Positions 1 to 9,508 of a stretch of DNA of 64,000 nucleotides are shown in pieces. The notes under the pieces were generated by a model. It made no database searches and was not told the origin of the DNA. It saw only the letters and a program-made list of their open reading frames with translations. Both the position numbers and the translations under genes were made by a program. The number at the start of each line of letters is the position of its first letter. Position 1 is the first letter of the stretch. This DNA comes from Fibrivirga algicola (GTDB lineage: Bacteria; Bacteroidota; Bacteroidia; Cytophagales; Spirosomataceae), in contig NZ_WAEL01000004.1 in the NCBI RefSeq assembly GCF_011742925.1, forward strand, positions 606,799 through 670,798, in the 5' to 3' direction.

Positions 1-8
1 AAGCTACC

Positions 9-1385
9 TTACGACATAACGCCTTGAAACACTTCGTCGAGTTTCGCTACCGGACGAATAACAATGCTGAATTGACTGGCATCGAGCCCTTTCAGGTTAT
101 ACTTTGACACATAAATCTGTTTAAACCCGAGCTTCTGGGCTTCGGCAATCCGCGCCTCGATCCGGCTCACGGCACGTACCTCACCGCCAAGACCAACCTC
201 AGCCGCAAAAGCAACCGTTGTCGGAATGGAAATGTCTTCATAGCTCGACACGATCGCCGCGCACACGGCCAGATCAATTGCCGGGTCTTCAACGCGCAAT
301 CCACCCGCCACATTCAGGAATACGTCCTGCTGACCTAGCCGGAAGCCGCCGCGTTTTTCCAGCACCGCCAGTAGCATTTGCAGGCGTTTACTGTCGTAGC
401 CGGTGCTGCTTCGCTGGGGCGTGCTGTAGGTACTCACACCCACCAAGGCCTGAATCTCGATCATGAGCGGTCGGTTCCCTTCCATCATGGAGCCAATAGC
501 TACCCCGCTCAAGGCTTCATCACGTTGCGAAATCAGAATCTCCGACGGGTTCGACACCTGCCGCAGACCCGACCCCTGCATTTCGTAGATACCCAATTCG
601 GAGGTGCTGCCAAACCGGTTTTTAGTAGTTCGCAAGATGCGGTAGGTCGTGTGGCGGTCGCCTTCGAAAGTCAGTACGGTGTCTACCATGTGCTCGAGCA
701 CTTTGGGTCCGGCCAGCGACCCTTCCTTGGTAATGTGGCCGATCATAAACACCGGAACACCCGATTCTTTGGCGTATTTCATGAACTCCGCGCTGCATTC
801 ACGTACCTGCGACACGCTCCCCGCCCCCGCCTCGACGAGCGATGAATGCATAGTCTGGATAGAGTCGACGATGAGCACTTCCGGTTCGAAATGCTCGATC
901 ACCCGAAAGATGTTTTGCGTCGATGTCTCGGTCATGATATGGCAATCGCTGGTGGGGGGTTCCAGCCGCTCGGCCCGCATCTTGATCTGCTGTTCACTTT
1001 CTTCGCCCGACACATAGAGCACCCGCATATCTGTCAGACCAAGAGCAATCTGAAGCAGCAGCGTTGATTTGCCGATGCCCGGTTCACCACCAATCAACAC
1101 CAGGGACCCCGGCACGATTCCGCCTCCCAAGACCCGGTTCAACTCACCATCGGCGGTGAGCGTGCGGGGCTGTTCTTCGTAGGTAATTGCGTGAATTGGT
1201 TTGGGTTTAGCAGCAATTTTGGCCGGGCCGGAGGTAACCCGCCAGCCGCCTTTTTCAGGCTCGTCTTTCTGGACAACTTCTTCTACAATGGTATTCCATT
1301 CGCCACAGGCCGGGCAGCGACCCAGCCACTTCGGAGTTTGATTGCCACAACTTTGACAGAAATACGAGGTTTTTATTTTCGCCAC
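9..1385 (-). CDS. radA: DNA repair protein RadA
   Basis: RadA (Sms) is a RecA-like ATPase that drives branch migration of recombination intermediates. Numbered from the GTG at 1385, it has a four-Cys zinc finger (C10, C13, C24, C27), a Walker A motif GEPGIGKST near residues 100-108, the RadA signature KNRFG near 255-259, and a C-terminal Lon-protease-like domain. The open frame reaches an ATG at 1445, but family members begin just before the zinc finger, as in VAKIKTSYFC here, so I prefer GTG at 1383-1385. Length (458 aa) is normal. It stands alone next to the left edge. Function is sure; the start is less so. Confidence 0.95.
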   Translation of the reverse strand: MAKIKTSYFCQSCGNQTPKWLGRCPACGEWNTIVEEVVQKDEPEKGGWRVTSGPAKIAAKPKPIHAITYEEQPRTLTADGELNRVLGGGIVPGSLVLIGGEPGIGKSTLLLQIALGLTDMRVLYVSGEESEQQIKMRAERLEPPTSDCHIMTETSTQNIFRVIEHFEPEVLIVDSIQTMHSSLVEAGAGSVSQVRECSAEFMKYAKESGVPVFMIGHITKEGSLAGPKVLEHMVDTVLTFEGDRHTTYRILRTTKNRFGSTSELGIYEMQGSGLRQVSNPSEILISQRDEALSGVAIGSMMEGNRPLMIEIQALVGVSTYSTPQRSSTGYDSKRLQMLLAVLEKRGGFRLGQQDVFLNVAGGLRVEDPAIDLAVCAAIVSSYEDISIPTTVAFAAEVGLGGEVRAVSRIEARIAEAQKLGFKQIYVSKYNLKGLDASQFSIVIRPVAKLDEVFQGVMS

Positions 1386-1664
1386 GGAGGTACGGTTAAC
1401 TAAGTGTTGACAACATATTATTGGCTTCGCATTAAACGATAGCACGGGTCGTTCATCAAAGGAGAAACAACGGCTAACAGATTGCCTGGCGAGTGGTTTA
1501 TGAACACGCTCCAGATCAGTTAAATGGCCACGTTTGCCCCTGCTAAATCCCCAATAACTGTCTGATGAAATAACGCCGTTGGCTCAGAAATAGTTGATTT
1601 TTGATCGGCCCGGGCCGGTTTCGTCGTTAAGCCCCTACATCCAATGAAGAACACTAACGCTCCC

Positions 1665-2336
1665 ATGAAAAAAATCCTGCTTGGCCTCGCCATTGCCGTA
1701 TTGCCGACGCTCACCTACGCACAAGGCTTTCAAATTGGCGTCAAAGGCGGAGTCAATCTGTCGAGATTGACGTTTGGCCCATTTGTTAATGCGGGCACCA
1801 ATTCAAATGGTTCGCCCACGGTCGACGTAAATGGCCAAACCCTGCGCGACAATATTTCGGATAGCTACAAAAGTCGGACAGGTACGTCATTCGGTGTTTA
1901 TACACGCTTTGGTAAAAACCTGTTCCTACAACCTGAGGTGATGTACACTACACAGGAAGGCCAGTTTGATGTAGTTAGAAATGGAGTAACCGAAAACGTA
2001 ACGATCAAAACAACTAGTTTTGATGTACCTGTACTCCTGGGTTTGAAAGGTGGCCCGTTGCGGTTTATGGTTGGCCCAATGGCTTCATTCCGTATCAATG
2101 ATAATGCGGGCCTGAGCGACGCGCTGAAACAGTATACCACCGGCACCCTGAACGACGCCTGGTCGAAAGCCTACTATAGTTACCAAATTGGAGGTGGCCT
2201 TGATTTGGGAAGCCTCGGCCTTGATGTTCGTTACCAAGGCAATCTATCTGATGTTGCACAGGTCAACACGTCGGCCGGTAGCTTCAGCCAGCGCTCCAAG
2301 TCATGGCAAATCACTCTAGCCTACAAGATTTTCTAG
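1665..2336 (+). CDS. Secreted porin-family outer-membrane beta-barrel protein
   Basis: A small protein with a signal peptide (MKKILLGLAIAVLPTLTYAQ) followed by alternating beta strands, ending in an aromatic terminus (AYKIF) typical of outer-membrane barrels. Its opening GFQIGVKGGVNLS is the usual start of the PorT/OMP_b-brl_2 group of Bacteroidota. An in-frame ATG at 1644 would add seven residues ahead of the signal peptide, so 1665 is preferred. Substrate or role cannot be told. It converges on the LytTR gene at 2419, and a 35-bp-arm hairpin separates them. Confidence 0.8.
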   Translation: MKKILLGLAIAVLPTLTYAQGFQIGVKGGVNLSRLTFGPFVNAGTNSNGSPTVDVNGQTLRDNISDSYKSRTGTSFGVYTRFGKNLFLQPEVMYTTQEGQFDVVRNGVTENVTIKTTSFDVPVLLGLKGGPLRFMVGPMASFRINDNAGLSDALKQYTTGTLNDAWSKAYYSYQIGGGLDLGSLGLDVRYQGNLSDVAQVNTSAGSFSQRSKSWQITLAYKIF

Positions 2337-2340
2337 TTGG

Positions 2341-2415
2341 TCCAGCCTATACAGGTCATAAAAAAACCGCTTTCATTAACTGAAAGCGGTTTTTTTATGA
2401 CCTGTATAGGCTGGA
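2341..2415. terminator. Bidirectional terminator, 35-bp perfect inverted repeat
   Basis: Arms 2341-2375 and 2381-2415 are perfectly complementary with a 5-nt loop. A run of seven A in one arm and seven T in the other gives a U-tract in either direction. It lies between the convergent barrel gene (stop 2336) and LytTR gene (stop 2419). The stem is far longer than a terminator needs. Confidence 0.85.
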
Positions 2416-2418
2416 CTG

Positions 2419-2832
2419 TTAGTTGATATCTTCCTGGTATTGCGCGAGTAGCTGCGATATCTCACGCATCCGGCGACGTGAGATCGTTACCTCCCGGTTG
2501 TCGGCCATCCGGATGATGCGATCACGTGCAAATACACCATGCTGTACATAGGCCAGATTGATGATGTTTGATTTGTGAATTCGGATGAAAATAGCGTTGT
2601 CGAGCGTTTTCTCGAATTCTTTCAGCGTTTTTGATACTAGGTATTTGCGGCGGTCACGGGTATGTATAAACGTATAGTTACCCTCTCCCTCCAAACATAC
2701 AATATCATCGACAGAAACCATAACCGTACGATTGAGATATGGCAGCGCAATCCGTTGTGCGTTACGCACGTAAGTAGCAGGATAATGTGGCGTTACTGCT
2801 GGTGCTGGTGTTGATAGAAACTTAGCTTCCAT
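2419..2832 (-). CDS. LytTR-domain DNA-binding protein, stand-alone
   Basis: A 137-aa protein that is nearly all LytTR domain (about residues 28-135): VSVDDIVCLEGEGNYTFIHT, then a KYLVSKTLKEFE helix, FIRIHKSNIINL and a basic C-terminal ISRRRM segment. LytTR domains bind DNA and usually sit behind a receiver domain. Here there is none, only about 27 N-terminal residues, so the input signal is unknown. A paralogue lies at 3141-3572 in the same orientation. Such receiver-less LytTR proteins are common in Cytophagales. Confidence 0.85.
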   Translation of the reverse strand: MEAKFLSTPAPAVTPHYPATYVRNAQRIALPYLNRTVMVSVDDIVCLEGEGNYTFIHTRDRRKYLVSKTLKEFEKTLDNAIFIRIHKSNIINLAYVQHGVFARDRIIRMADNREVTISRRRMREISQLLAQYQEDIN

Positions 2833-3140
2833 GTGATTGGGTGTTTAGAAGGAGTTGAGAGTGGCGTTTGATTGAATCAAAACTACAGGGAACTTACCGC
2901 TTCCTAAAAACCCGTTAAGTGTATCTACACATTTCATATCACATAACTATCTACTTTTCAGGCATTTATGTAAAATAGAAACGCTCTTAATGCGTGAATC
3001 CCCCCACCCGATTACGTAGTTCTACGTACTCTTTATTCAACGGCGCTTCGTATGTCTTTACGCAAAAAACCGGGTCAACCTAGTAAAAACTACGTTGACC
3101 CGGTTCAGGGGCATTTTACTGATGCGTGTGGTTGTATAGA
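2833..3140. other. 308-bp spacer between the two LytTR genes
   Basis: No credible gene. The part next to 2833 would be the promoter and leader of the downstream LytTR gene. It is AT-rich around 2920-2990 and ends in the hairpin at 3068-3105. Confidence 0.6.
3068..3105 (-). terminator. Probable terminator of the second LytTR gene
   Basis: Inverted repeat with 17-nt arms (3068-3084 and 3089-3105), one mismatch and a 4-nt AAAA loop. On the minus strand the stem is followed by a T-run (complement of 3064-3069). It sits 35 bp beyond the stop of the gene at 3141-3572. Confidence 0.7.
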
Positions 3141-3572
3141 CTAGTTTACCAAAGCAGGGCTATAATCACGAATACGGTCAACAAACATCTGGGCACGGCG
3201 ACGTGAAATCTTTACCTGCTGACCATCAGCCAGTTCGAGTTCACCTTCCTTCTTTACGAAGAACTTACGTACAAAACTGAGATTCACGATACACGACTTG
3301 TGTACACGTACAAAAGCCTGACCGTCGAGTAATGTTTCGTACTCTTTCAGTGTCCGGGACACCAACATTTTCGTGCCGTCTTTCAGGTAAAAGTTTGTGT
3401 AGTTGCCTGAACCTTCCAGCCGAACAATTTCATCGACAGATACTGTACGTTTACGGTCGAAGAAAGGGATCAGCAGTTTTTGGTTGTTGTTCGATGGGGT
3501 ATTTTTTTCCACACTTTTGGGGAATGGCATCGACAGGGCATCAAAGAAAGATTCAGACGTCATGATTTTCAT
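3141..3572 (-). CDS. LytTR-domain DNA-binding protein, stand-alone (paralogue)
   Basis: A 143-aa protein consisting of a LytTR domain (about residues 35-140) behind a short polar N-terminus. It shares with its neighbour the pattern VSVDEIVRLEGSGNYTNFYL, MLVSRTLKEYE, FVRVHKSCIVNL and KISRRRA. There is no receiver or sensor domain. The two genes are separate units, since each has its own terminator-like hairpin. ATG at 3572 is used; the next Met (residue 4) is possible. Confidence 0.85.
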   Translation of the reverse strand: MKIMTSESFFDALSMPFPKSVEKNTPSNNNQKLLIPFFDRKRTVSVDEIVRLEGSGNYTNFYLKDGTKMLVSRTLKEYETLLDGQAFVRVHKSCIVNLSFVRKFFVKKEGELELADGQQVKISRRRAQMFVDRIRDYSPALVN

Positions 3573-3701
3573 AATGATTTGAGTGAAACGATTGACTGGG
3601 GGTCCTGATCCTAATAATCAGGCAATTAAGCAGCTCATTTCCGATAGCAAAGCGTGGGAAATGAGTTGCCCATCGTGTAACCATTGGTCAATAATCAGGC
3701 C

Positions 3702-3736
3702 TGTTTCGGCTAGTGGGGCAATTTGGTGTAACTTTG
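3702..3736 (+). promoter_or_regulatory. Candidate guaA promoter
   Basis: A perfect Bacteroidota -7 box TAACTTTG (3729-3736) lies 17 bp before the guaA start. A TGTTTC element (3702-3707) sits 21 bp upstream of it, about where a -33 box is expected. This is by pattern only. Confidence 0.5.
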
Positions 3737-3753
3737 GGCTTTAGAAACTCACG

Positions 3754-5286
3754 ATGGCCACCGAACAGATTCTGATTATCGATTTTGGTTCACAGTTTAC
3801 GCAATTGATTGCCCGCCGGGTACGTGAACTGAATGTGTACTGCGAAATACACCCGTACAATAACCTCCCTCCCATCTCGCCCGATGTAAAAGGCGTTATC
3901 CTGTCGGGTAGCCCCTGCTCGGTTCGCGACAGTGATGCACCGACTGTTCATCTGGCAGCGTTCCGGCACAAGATGCCGTTGCTGGGTGTTTGCTACGGTG
4001 CTCAGTTACTGGCGCAAAGCAGCGGTGGCGAAGTGCAACCCTCCTCCATTCGCGAATACGGTCGGGCGCGCTTAGGTACAGTCGAGACCGTTAACCGCCT
4101 GATGCAGGGCATTGATCAGCACTCACAGGTATGGATGTCGCATGGCGATACCATCACTCAGATTCCCGACAGTTTTGAGGTTATTGCCTCAACCGAAACC
4201 GTGCGGGTTGCCGCCTTCCAGGTACGTGATGAAGAGACGTATGGTATCCAGTTTCACCCCGAGGTGACGCACTCGCTTCAGGGCAAACAACTGCTCCAGA
4301 ACTTTGTAGTTGACATTTGCGGCTGCTCGCAAAACTGGACCGCCGACTCATTCGTCGACACCACGGTGGCAGCGCTTAAAGAGAAGATTGGTACTGATAA
4401 GGTTGTACTGGGCCTGTCGGGCGGCGTCGACTCGTCGGTAGCAGCGATGCTCATTCACCGTGCCATCGGGGCAAACCTGTATTGCATCTTCGTTGACAAC
4501 GGTTTGTTGCGCAAAGATGAGTTCCAGGGCGTGCTGGATAGCTACAAGACGCTGGGCCTAAACGTAAAAGGCGTCGACGCTCAACAGCAATTCTACAGCG
4601 CCCTAACCGGCCTGACCGACCCTGAAGCCAAACGCAAAGCCATTGGTAAAACCTTTATCGATGTATTCGACCAGGAATCTCACCTGATCGAAGATGTAAG
4701 CTGGCTGGGACAGGGCACAATCTATCCCGACGTTATCGAATCAGTATCTGTAAAAGGACCGTCGGCCACCATTAAATCGCACCATAACGTGGGCGGTTTG
4801 CCCGACTTTATGAAGCTGAAGGTGGTTGAGCCCCTCAACACGCTCTTTAAAGACGAGGTACGTGCCGTTGGCCGGTCAATGGGCTTACCCGAGTTCATTC
4901 TGGGTCGGCATCCGTTCCCCGGTCCAGGTCTGGCCATTCGGATTCTGGGCGACATTACTCCCGAAAAAGTAGCTATCCTTCAGGAAGTGGATGCCCTGTT
5001 CATCAACGGCCTCAAACGGGAAGGGCTCTACGATCAGGTATGGCAGGCAGGCGCCATGCTATTGCCAATTCAAAGCGTAGGCGTGATGGGCGACGAACGC
5101 ACCTATGAACGCGTAGTGGCGCTTCGGGCGGTAACCAGCGTAGACGGCATGACCGCCGACTGGGCACACCTCCCCTACTCGTTCCTAGCCGATATTTCCA
5201 ACGAGATCATCAATAAGGTGAAAGGAGTCAACCGCGTCGTATACGACATCTCTTCGAAGCCACCTGCTACCATTGAGTGGGAATAA
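3754..5286 (+). CDS. guaA: GMP synthase (glutamine-hydrolysing)
   Basis: Converts XMP to GMP with ATP and glutamine, the last step of guanine nucleotide synthesis. The N-terminal class I glutamine amidotransferase has its nucleophile Cys80 in GVCYGAQ and His168/Glu170 in QFHPE. The ATP-pyrophosphatase domain begins with SGGVDSS (222-228). The C-terminal dimerisation domain ends in the typical KPPATIEWE. At 510 aa it is complete. ATG at 3754 gives the usual start just ahead of the IIDFGSQ strand. Confidence 0.98.
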   Translation: MATEQILIIDFGSQFTQLIARRVRELNVYCEIHPYNNLPPISPDVKGVILSGSPCSVRDSDAPTVHLAAFRHKMPLLGVCYGAQLLAQSSGGEVQPSSIREYGRARLGTVETVNRLMQGIDQHSQVWMSHGDTITQIPDSFEVIASTETVRVAAFQVRDEETYGIQFHPEVTHSLQGKQLLQNFVVDICGCSQNWTADSFVDTTVAALKEKIGTDKVVLGLSGGVDSSVAAMLIHRAIGANLYCIFVDNGLLRKDEFQGVLDSYKTLGLNVKGVDAQQQFYSALTGLTDPEAKRKAIGKTFIDVFDQESHLIEDVSWLGQGTIYPDVIESVSVKGPSATIKSHHNVGGLPDFMKLKVVEPLNTLFKDEVRAVGRSMGLPEFILGRHPFPGPGLAIRILGDITPEKVAILQEVDALFINGLKREGLYDQVWQAGAMLLPIQSVGVMGDERTYERVVALRAVTSVDGMTADWAHLPYSFLADISNEIINKVKGVNRVVYDISSKPPATIEWE

Positions 5287-5310
5287 ACGCAGTAATTTCT
5301 GATTATCAGA

Positions 5311-5370
5311 AAAGTGGTGATTGGCGGTCAGTTGTTGTGTAACACGACGGTGATGGCCAATCACCACTTT
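5311..5370. terminator. Hairpin between convergent guaA and nuclease gene
   Basis: Perfect 15-bp arms 5311-5325 and 5356-5370, followed on the plus strand by CGTTTTT. It lies between stops at 5286 (+) and 5376 (-) and probably serves both. Confidence 0.75.
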
Positions 5371-5375
5371 CGTTT

Positions 5376-6305
5376 TTAGACCCGAATCTGGCTCAGTTCG
5401 TCGAGTGTTTCGGTAAGTTGCATACCTGTCAGTGTTTCATACTGAGAGAAGCCATCAAACGGTACCAATGGATTGAAGTCCAGTCCCGTTTTGTCGATAA
5501 CCTGCTGAATGCTAATCTGGTATGTTTTGTAGCCTGCATAGACAAACTCCAGGTCTTCGAGTTCTTTTTCCTGGCTAACCTGATAAGCCGTGGCCGATGG
5601 TCTGCCATCGGGTAACACGATAGCTACCACTTTCCAGAAAGCGCGCGGTATAAGGGCTTCCCGGTAGGTTAAGTCATCCTCGGTGAAATAAGGACCAGTG
5701 AATACACTAACGCGCAACCCATCGGCACGGGCATTGTTGAGGATGTAATCTTCGAGTCCCAACCACGTTTTTTGGTTCATAGCCCCCATCTGCGGGCAGG
5801 CATTGGTGTAATGGAACGTGTCGATGTTGGCCGTTTTTGCCTCCGCTTCGGTGCCCCAGACAGGATCTTCACGCCGCACCATATGGCCCCGGTCCAGCGC
5901 ATTGCCGCCATACAGTTCCTCGCCCCACTGATCGTCTTCGTCGAGGCGACCATCGTAACTCCATTTTTTCACCCGTGGCATCCGCCGCGACTGCGCCCCA
6001 TTGATATTGGCAGCGGCAATCATAGGCATTTTACGCGATGCCGACATGATCACCGAAAAATGCTGGTAAGCCAGCACAACGCCCTGCCCCCCGCGCCGGA
6101 GTTCGCGCATGTCGGCGGCACCAATACCGGTGGCAACAGGCAGATCGATAGACCAGCCGGGAAGAAATCCAGGTACGTATCCTTCCCGATCGTCGAATGA
6201 GGCGGCAGGCGTGGTTAGTGCAGCACCTTCACGCAGTGCCTCATCAGCTTCCGTAAGCCGGGTCATCCCCGACAACGTAGCCGTGTGTGTGAGATTAGCA
6301 ATCAT
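5376..6305 (-). CDS. DNA/RNA non-specific endonuclease (NUC1/NucA type), predicted intracellular effector
   Basis: A 309-aa beta-beta-alpha-metal nuclease. The active-site motif DRGH lies at residues 138-141 (His141 as general base) and is followed by NACPQMGAMNQKTW, where Asn177 fits the metal ligand. Most relatives are secreted and carry a signal peptide. This one has none. Instead it has about 70 polar N-terminal residues, so it should act inside the cell, where a free nuclease would be toxic. It is the last gene of a minus-strand operon, 12 bp after the big NTPase gene, with two trypsin-like proteins upstream. I infer that it is the killing effector of this conflict system, held in check by the NTPase/protease parts. 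Confidence 0.85.
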   Translation of the reverse strand: MIANLTHTATLSGMTRLTEADEALREGAALTTPAASFDDREGYVPGFLPGWSIDLPVATGIGAADMRELRRGGQGVVLAYQHFSVIMSASRKMPMIAAANINGAQSRRMPRVKKWSYDGRLDEDDQWGEELYGGNALDRGHMVRREDPVWGTEAEAKTANIDTFHYTNACPQMGAMNQKTWLGLEDYILNNARADGLRVSVFTGPYFTEDDLTYREALIPRAFWKVVAIVLPDGRPSATAYQVSQEKELEDLEFVYAGYKTYQISIQQVIDKTGLDFNPLVPFDGFSQYETLTGMQLTETLDELSQIRV

Positions 6306-6317
6306 GGTATGGGTTAG

Positions 6318-9300
6318 TTATAAAGGTTTATACATCATAAAGGCAGCTTTCACGGCGGCATCCCAACGGTCATAAGCGGCTTTAACACGGGAAAGAGAAT
6401 CAGCTTCGGGACAGATTGCTACAGCGTTGGCCAGCAACGTACCCAGCGCCCAATTGCGGTCCACGATTTCTATGTAGGGCTCCAGATAATGTTCCGGGTC
6501 GGGTATCATAGCCTCAGCAAAGGCATCGGGCGCTAAATCGGTGAACGGTAAGGCTAATACGTCGCTGAGTAAACCGGCTAATTGGCGATACCCCTCACGA
6601 GTACGGAAGGCATTAAGCAGGGCAAACCGCACCGGATCACGAAACTCAGGATCTGGCCCCCGGAACCATTTTTCAAGCATTGGCCCCTGGTCCATGTAGG
6701 CACCAACGTCGCCCTGTACCAACCAACCGTCTCTGTTCTTATACAGCACATCCAGCGCATCCAGCAGGCGTCGAACCGTTCTGCGGGTCAATAACGCACG
6801 AGCATCTAACAACAGTTGACGGAGTGCCTTACCGGGATCACCCTTTTGTTCAGCGATAAACGGAATGGTGACCAGGCCCGAGAGCCAGATAGGGTCTATT
6901 TTCAACAGCGAGGGGGCAAGCGTGAGGTTGACAAGTGGTTGCTGACCAGCAATGAGATCAATGTAAAGCAGTTTTCTCTGAATATGAGTGGACTTAAATT
7001 CGTTGCTGTATTTTTTTGAATTTTCAGTGATCTCCAATGCCATTTTAAGCTGCACTTGGCTTCGCTTGTATGACGTATTATTAATTAGTATTATGTGTAC
7101 TATAGCCTGTCTTATTCTAGAGCCTGTCTTCAAATAATATGGCTTCCCAATCTCTGGCTTATTAGAGTCTAATCTCAAAGTATTATAAACATTTATTTCA
7201 TCCTGTCTCTCATCAGAAATAAGTCCGTGGTAATAAATATAACAAACAACAAAATCGTCGTATGAGTGAACGTTAACCTTTCTTGTATGAAGAAGGGCTT
7301 GAGTAAGAACCTGCCACTGGGCTGTAGCAAATAGAACTTCTAATTCCCAAAGCCAATGAACGCCGGTCTGCTGATAGGTACGTCCCACTTGCTGCCCTCG
7401 TTCGTAAAGCGCCAACGCCTTGCCAAATTCACGATTATCGATCAACCGCTGACCGGTTTTATGATACGCTTTTTGCAGGTATTCGGCGGGTAACCATTCC
7501 ACTTCTTCGGCAGCTACCCGTCCTTTCTGAGCATACTGGAGCAACACAGTGGCTGCTTTGGGCAAATCCTGCACATCGGCACCGATCATTTCAGCCGCAT
7601 TTTTCAGGGTCGTTAACTCATAAGCAGCGCCTTCATCGGGCTGCTGGAGCCACAAAAGGCGGTGATATGTTTGCTCGGCTTGTAAGCGAAGATCTGTTTT
7701 CGTTTTATCGACATCCGAAAAGTAGGTAAACGCCGCTTCGCTGATTTTTCTGGCCAGTTCGGGCTCCTGCGCCCGCATGGCGCTCAGCATTGATCGGCGC
7801 AGGTCTTTCCGGTGCCAGACTTCGCCAGTGGCACTTCGGTAGCAGATCCAGCTATGTGTAACCAGGGCATCCAGCGCTAACTGGGCGGCGGACTTCGATA
7901 GCTTGAGTTTCAGCACCGGAGCTAGCACATGCAGAATAAGATCGACGGTAACGTACCTGAGCACCAAACCGGGATAAGCCAGTTTCTGAGCCGTTGGGTC
8001 GGCAATGCGCATGAGTACGCGGCGATACACCAACCCCATAAACAGCGAACGGGCCGCTGCGCCACCCGTACGGAGTTCGGCCTCAATCTCGTTGAGCGTG
8101 GCATCGGCCCGTTCGGTAAGCATTCTGGCCAGTAGCTTCAGTTCCAGCGGGCGGTGGGGAATAAGCGTTGAACGAGCCACCCGCCGGGCCAACTCATCGT
8201 TGACACTGAGCCGTTTAAGTAACGTTTGGGTTTCGCTAACCGATAGTTCGCCCAGATCAAGCGTTTGCTGGTTGGTGACCGTTAACACTTTCTGCAACGC
8301 CGCATCGAACAGACGGCCAGAGATGATAATTCGCAGCCGGAAATTCCAGAATTGTTCGGCCACTTCGCGGATCCATGATACCAGTCGCTCGGTCAGATTT
8401 TGCTGTTCTACTTCTTCGAACGTATCGAACACGAGCAGCAGCGGCCGTGTGTCTGCCTGTTCGTCGGTCAGGGCATTCCGAATAATGGCCAGCAAGCCCA
8501 TGCTGCGCTCCTGGTAGGCCGACTCGAACGATTCCTTATTCATGCCTTCATCGAACCTTGTTTTTTGCTGACGGGAAGCGGCCCGTTCCCGGCGAAGTTG
8601 TTCATTTACAGCCGGATACTGATAGCCGACCTGACGGGCCATTTCGGCTTCCAGCCAAAGCCGGTCATCTGGATTGAGGCCGGGGCGGTCGAAGTCAAAG
8701 ACAACCAGCGTAGCCAGCTTTTGCTGAACCACGTCCTCCGAAAACTTGGCCAGCAGCGTCGATTTACCAGAGCCGCCCAAACCAGTTACCACCAGACCCC
8801 GCCACGGTAATGAGGTGGGCGGACCTTCTTCGGTTAGAAAAGCCTGCAACGTACCCAGCTCCTGTTTACGCCCCACAAAGCCATTGACTAGCAAGGCTCG
8901 CTGGTCGGTCAGAAAATTATCGAGACCAATCTGTCGACGTACCTGTGTCCAGTCGGGTTGGGGTAAATCAAGTGGTTTGGTCGTTTCCATGGCTTCCATA
9001 AGCGCCAACCTATCGTCGTGCGACCGGTTGACAAGCGGCAGGGTTGCCCCGTGTTGAAGCAACTCGCGCAGCAGATCACCAAACCGGTCGGTAGCAGGCA
9101 GTGGTTCGCTCAATCGGGTCGACAACGTACCTGACTCGATCAGAGTACCCAGCAGTTCAAGTCGCCGTGTCTGTTTCATCAGCCATCGAACATCAGTCCC
9201 GTCCGACTCAACTGCACAGCTATCAACTACCTGATTCAGAATATCTTGGCGGTCAATTCCTGGTAGACCGATAGGTAAAAGCGCATCCGGCATCACTCGC

Positions 9301-9497
9301 CCCGACAAAGCCAACTGAACGTCGATCTGATCAATAATTGGCTGATAAGGAATCAGTTCGGGCGACACTTGCTGCTTGGCAGGCATTGACGGCGTATGAT
9401 CGGCCCATAGAGAATTGACCGTCTCCGTGGGAACAGGGCTCATCCAACGGGCCATCTTGGCGGCGAAATTCGCCTTCAATTCAGCTGAATTATCCAT
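6318..9497 (-). CDS. STAND-like AAA NTPase with helical-repeat C-terminus
   Basis: A 1059-aa regulator-type ATPase. Residues 1-200 are of unknown fold. GFVGRKQEL (206-214) is the usual entry to AAA_16/STAND NTPases. Walker A is GLGGSGKST (239-247) and Walker B is LLLVFDTFEE (about 353-362). A winged-helix-like part follows, then a long helical region, probably TPR-like, to the end. STAND proteins of this layout sense an invader with the C-terminal repeats and oligomerise to switch on an effector. The gene is 11 bp after the protease-NTPase gene and 12 bp before the nuclease gene. Codons for residues about 742-849 (6950-7275) are sharply AT-rich against GC-rich flanks, as if the sensor segment had been replaced. 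Confidence 0.8.
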   Translation of the reverse strand: MDNSAELKANFAAKMARWMSPVPTETVNSLWADHTPSMPAKQQVSPELIPYQPIIDQIDVQLALSGRVMPDALLPIGLPGIDRQDILNQVVDSCAVESDGTDVRWLMKQTRRLELLGTLIESGTLSTRLSEPLPATDRFGDLLRELLQHGATLPLVNRSHDDRLALMEAMETTKPLDLPQPDWTQVRRQIGLDNFLTDQRALLVNGFVGRKQELGTLQAFLTEEGPPTSLPWRGLVVTGLGGSGKSTLLAKFSEDVVQQKLATLVVFDFDRPGLNPDDRLWLEAEMARQVGYQYPAVNEQLRRERAASRQQKTRFDEGMNKESFESAYQERSMGLLAIIRNALTDEQADTRPLLLVFDTFEEVEQQNLTERLVSWIREVAEQFWNFRLRIIISGRLFDAALQKVLTVTNQQTLDLGELSVSETQTLLKRLSVNDELARRVARSTLIPHRPLELKLLARMLTERADATLNEIEAELRTGGAAARSLFMGLVYRRVLMRIADPTAQKLAYPGLVLRYVTVDLILHVLAPVLKLKLSKSAAQLALDALVTHSWICYRSATGEVWHRKDLRRSMLSAMRAQEPELARKISEAAFTYFSDVDKTKTDLRLQAEQTYHRLLWLQQPDEGAAYELTTLKNAAEMIGADVQDLPKAATVLLQYAQKGRVAAEEVEWLPAEYLQKAYHKTGQRLIDNREFGKALALYERGQQVGRTYQQTGVHWLWELEVLFATAQWQVLTQALLHTRKVNVHSYDDFVVCYIYYHGLISDERQDEINVYNTLRLDSNKPEIGKPYYLKTGSRIRQAIVHIILINNTSYKRSQVQLKMALEITENSKKYSNEFKSTHIQRKLLYIDLIAGQQPLVNLTLAPSLLKIDPIWLSGLVTIPFIAEQKGDPGKALRQLLLDARALLTRRTVRRLLDALDVLYKNRDGWLVQGDVGAYMDQGPMLEKWFRGPDPEFRDPVRFALLNAFRTREGYRQLAGLLSDVLALPFTDLAPDAFAEAMIPDPEHYLEPYIEIVDRNWALGTLLANAVAICPEADSLSRVKAAYDRWDAAVKAAFMMYKPL

Positions 9498-9508
9498 TGG
9501 TTGCTGGG

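Noticed and set aside
1520..1714. 64-aa minus-strand frame over the barrel gene start
   Set aside because: Overlaps the signal peptide region of a better gene; no family features.
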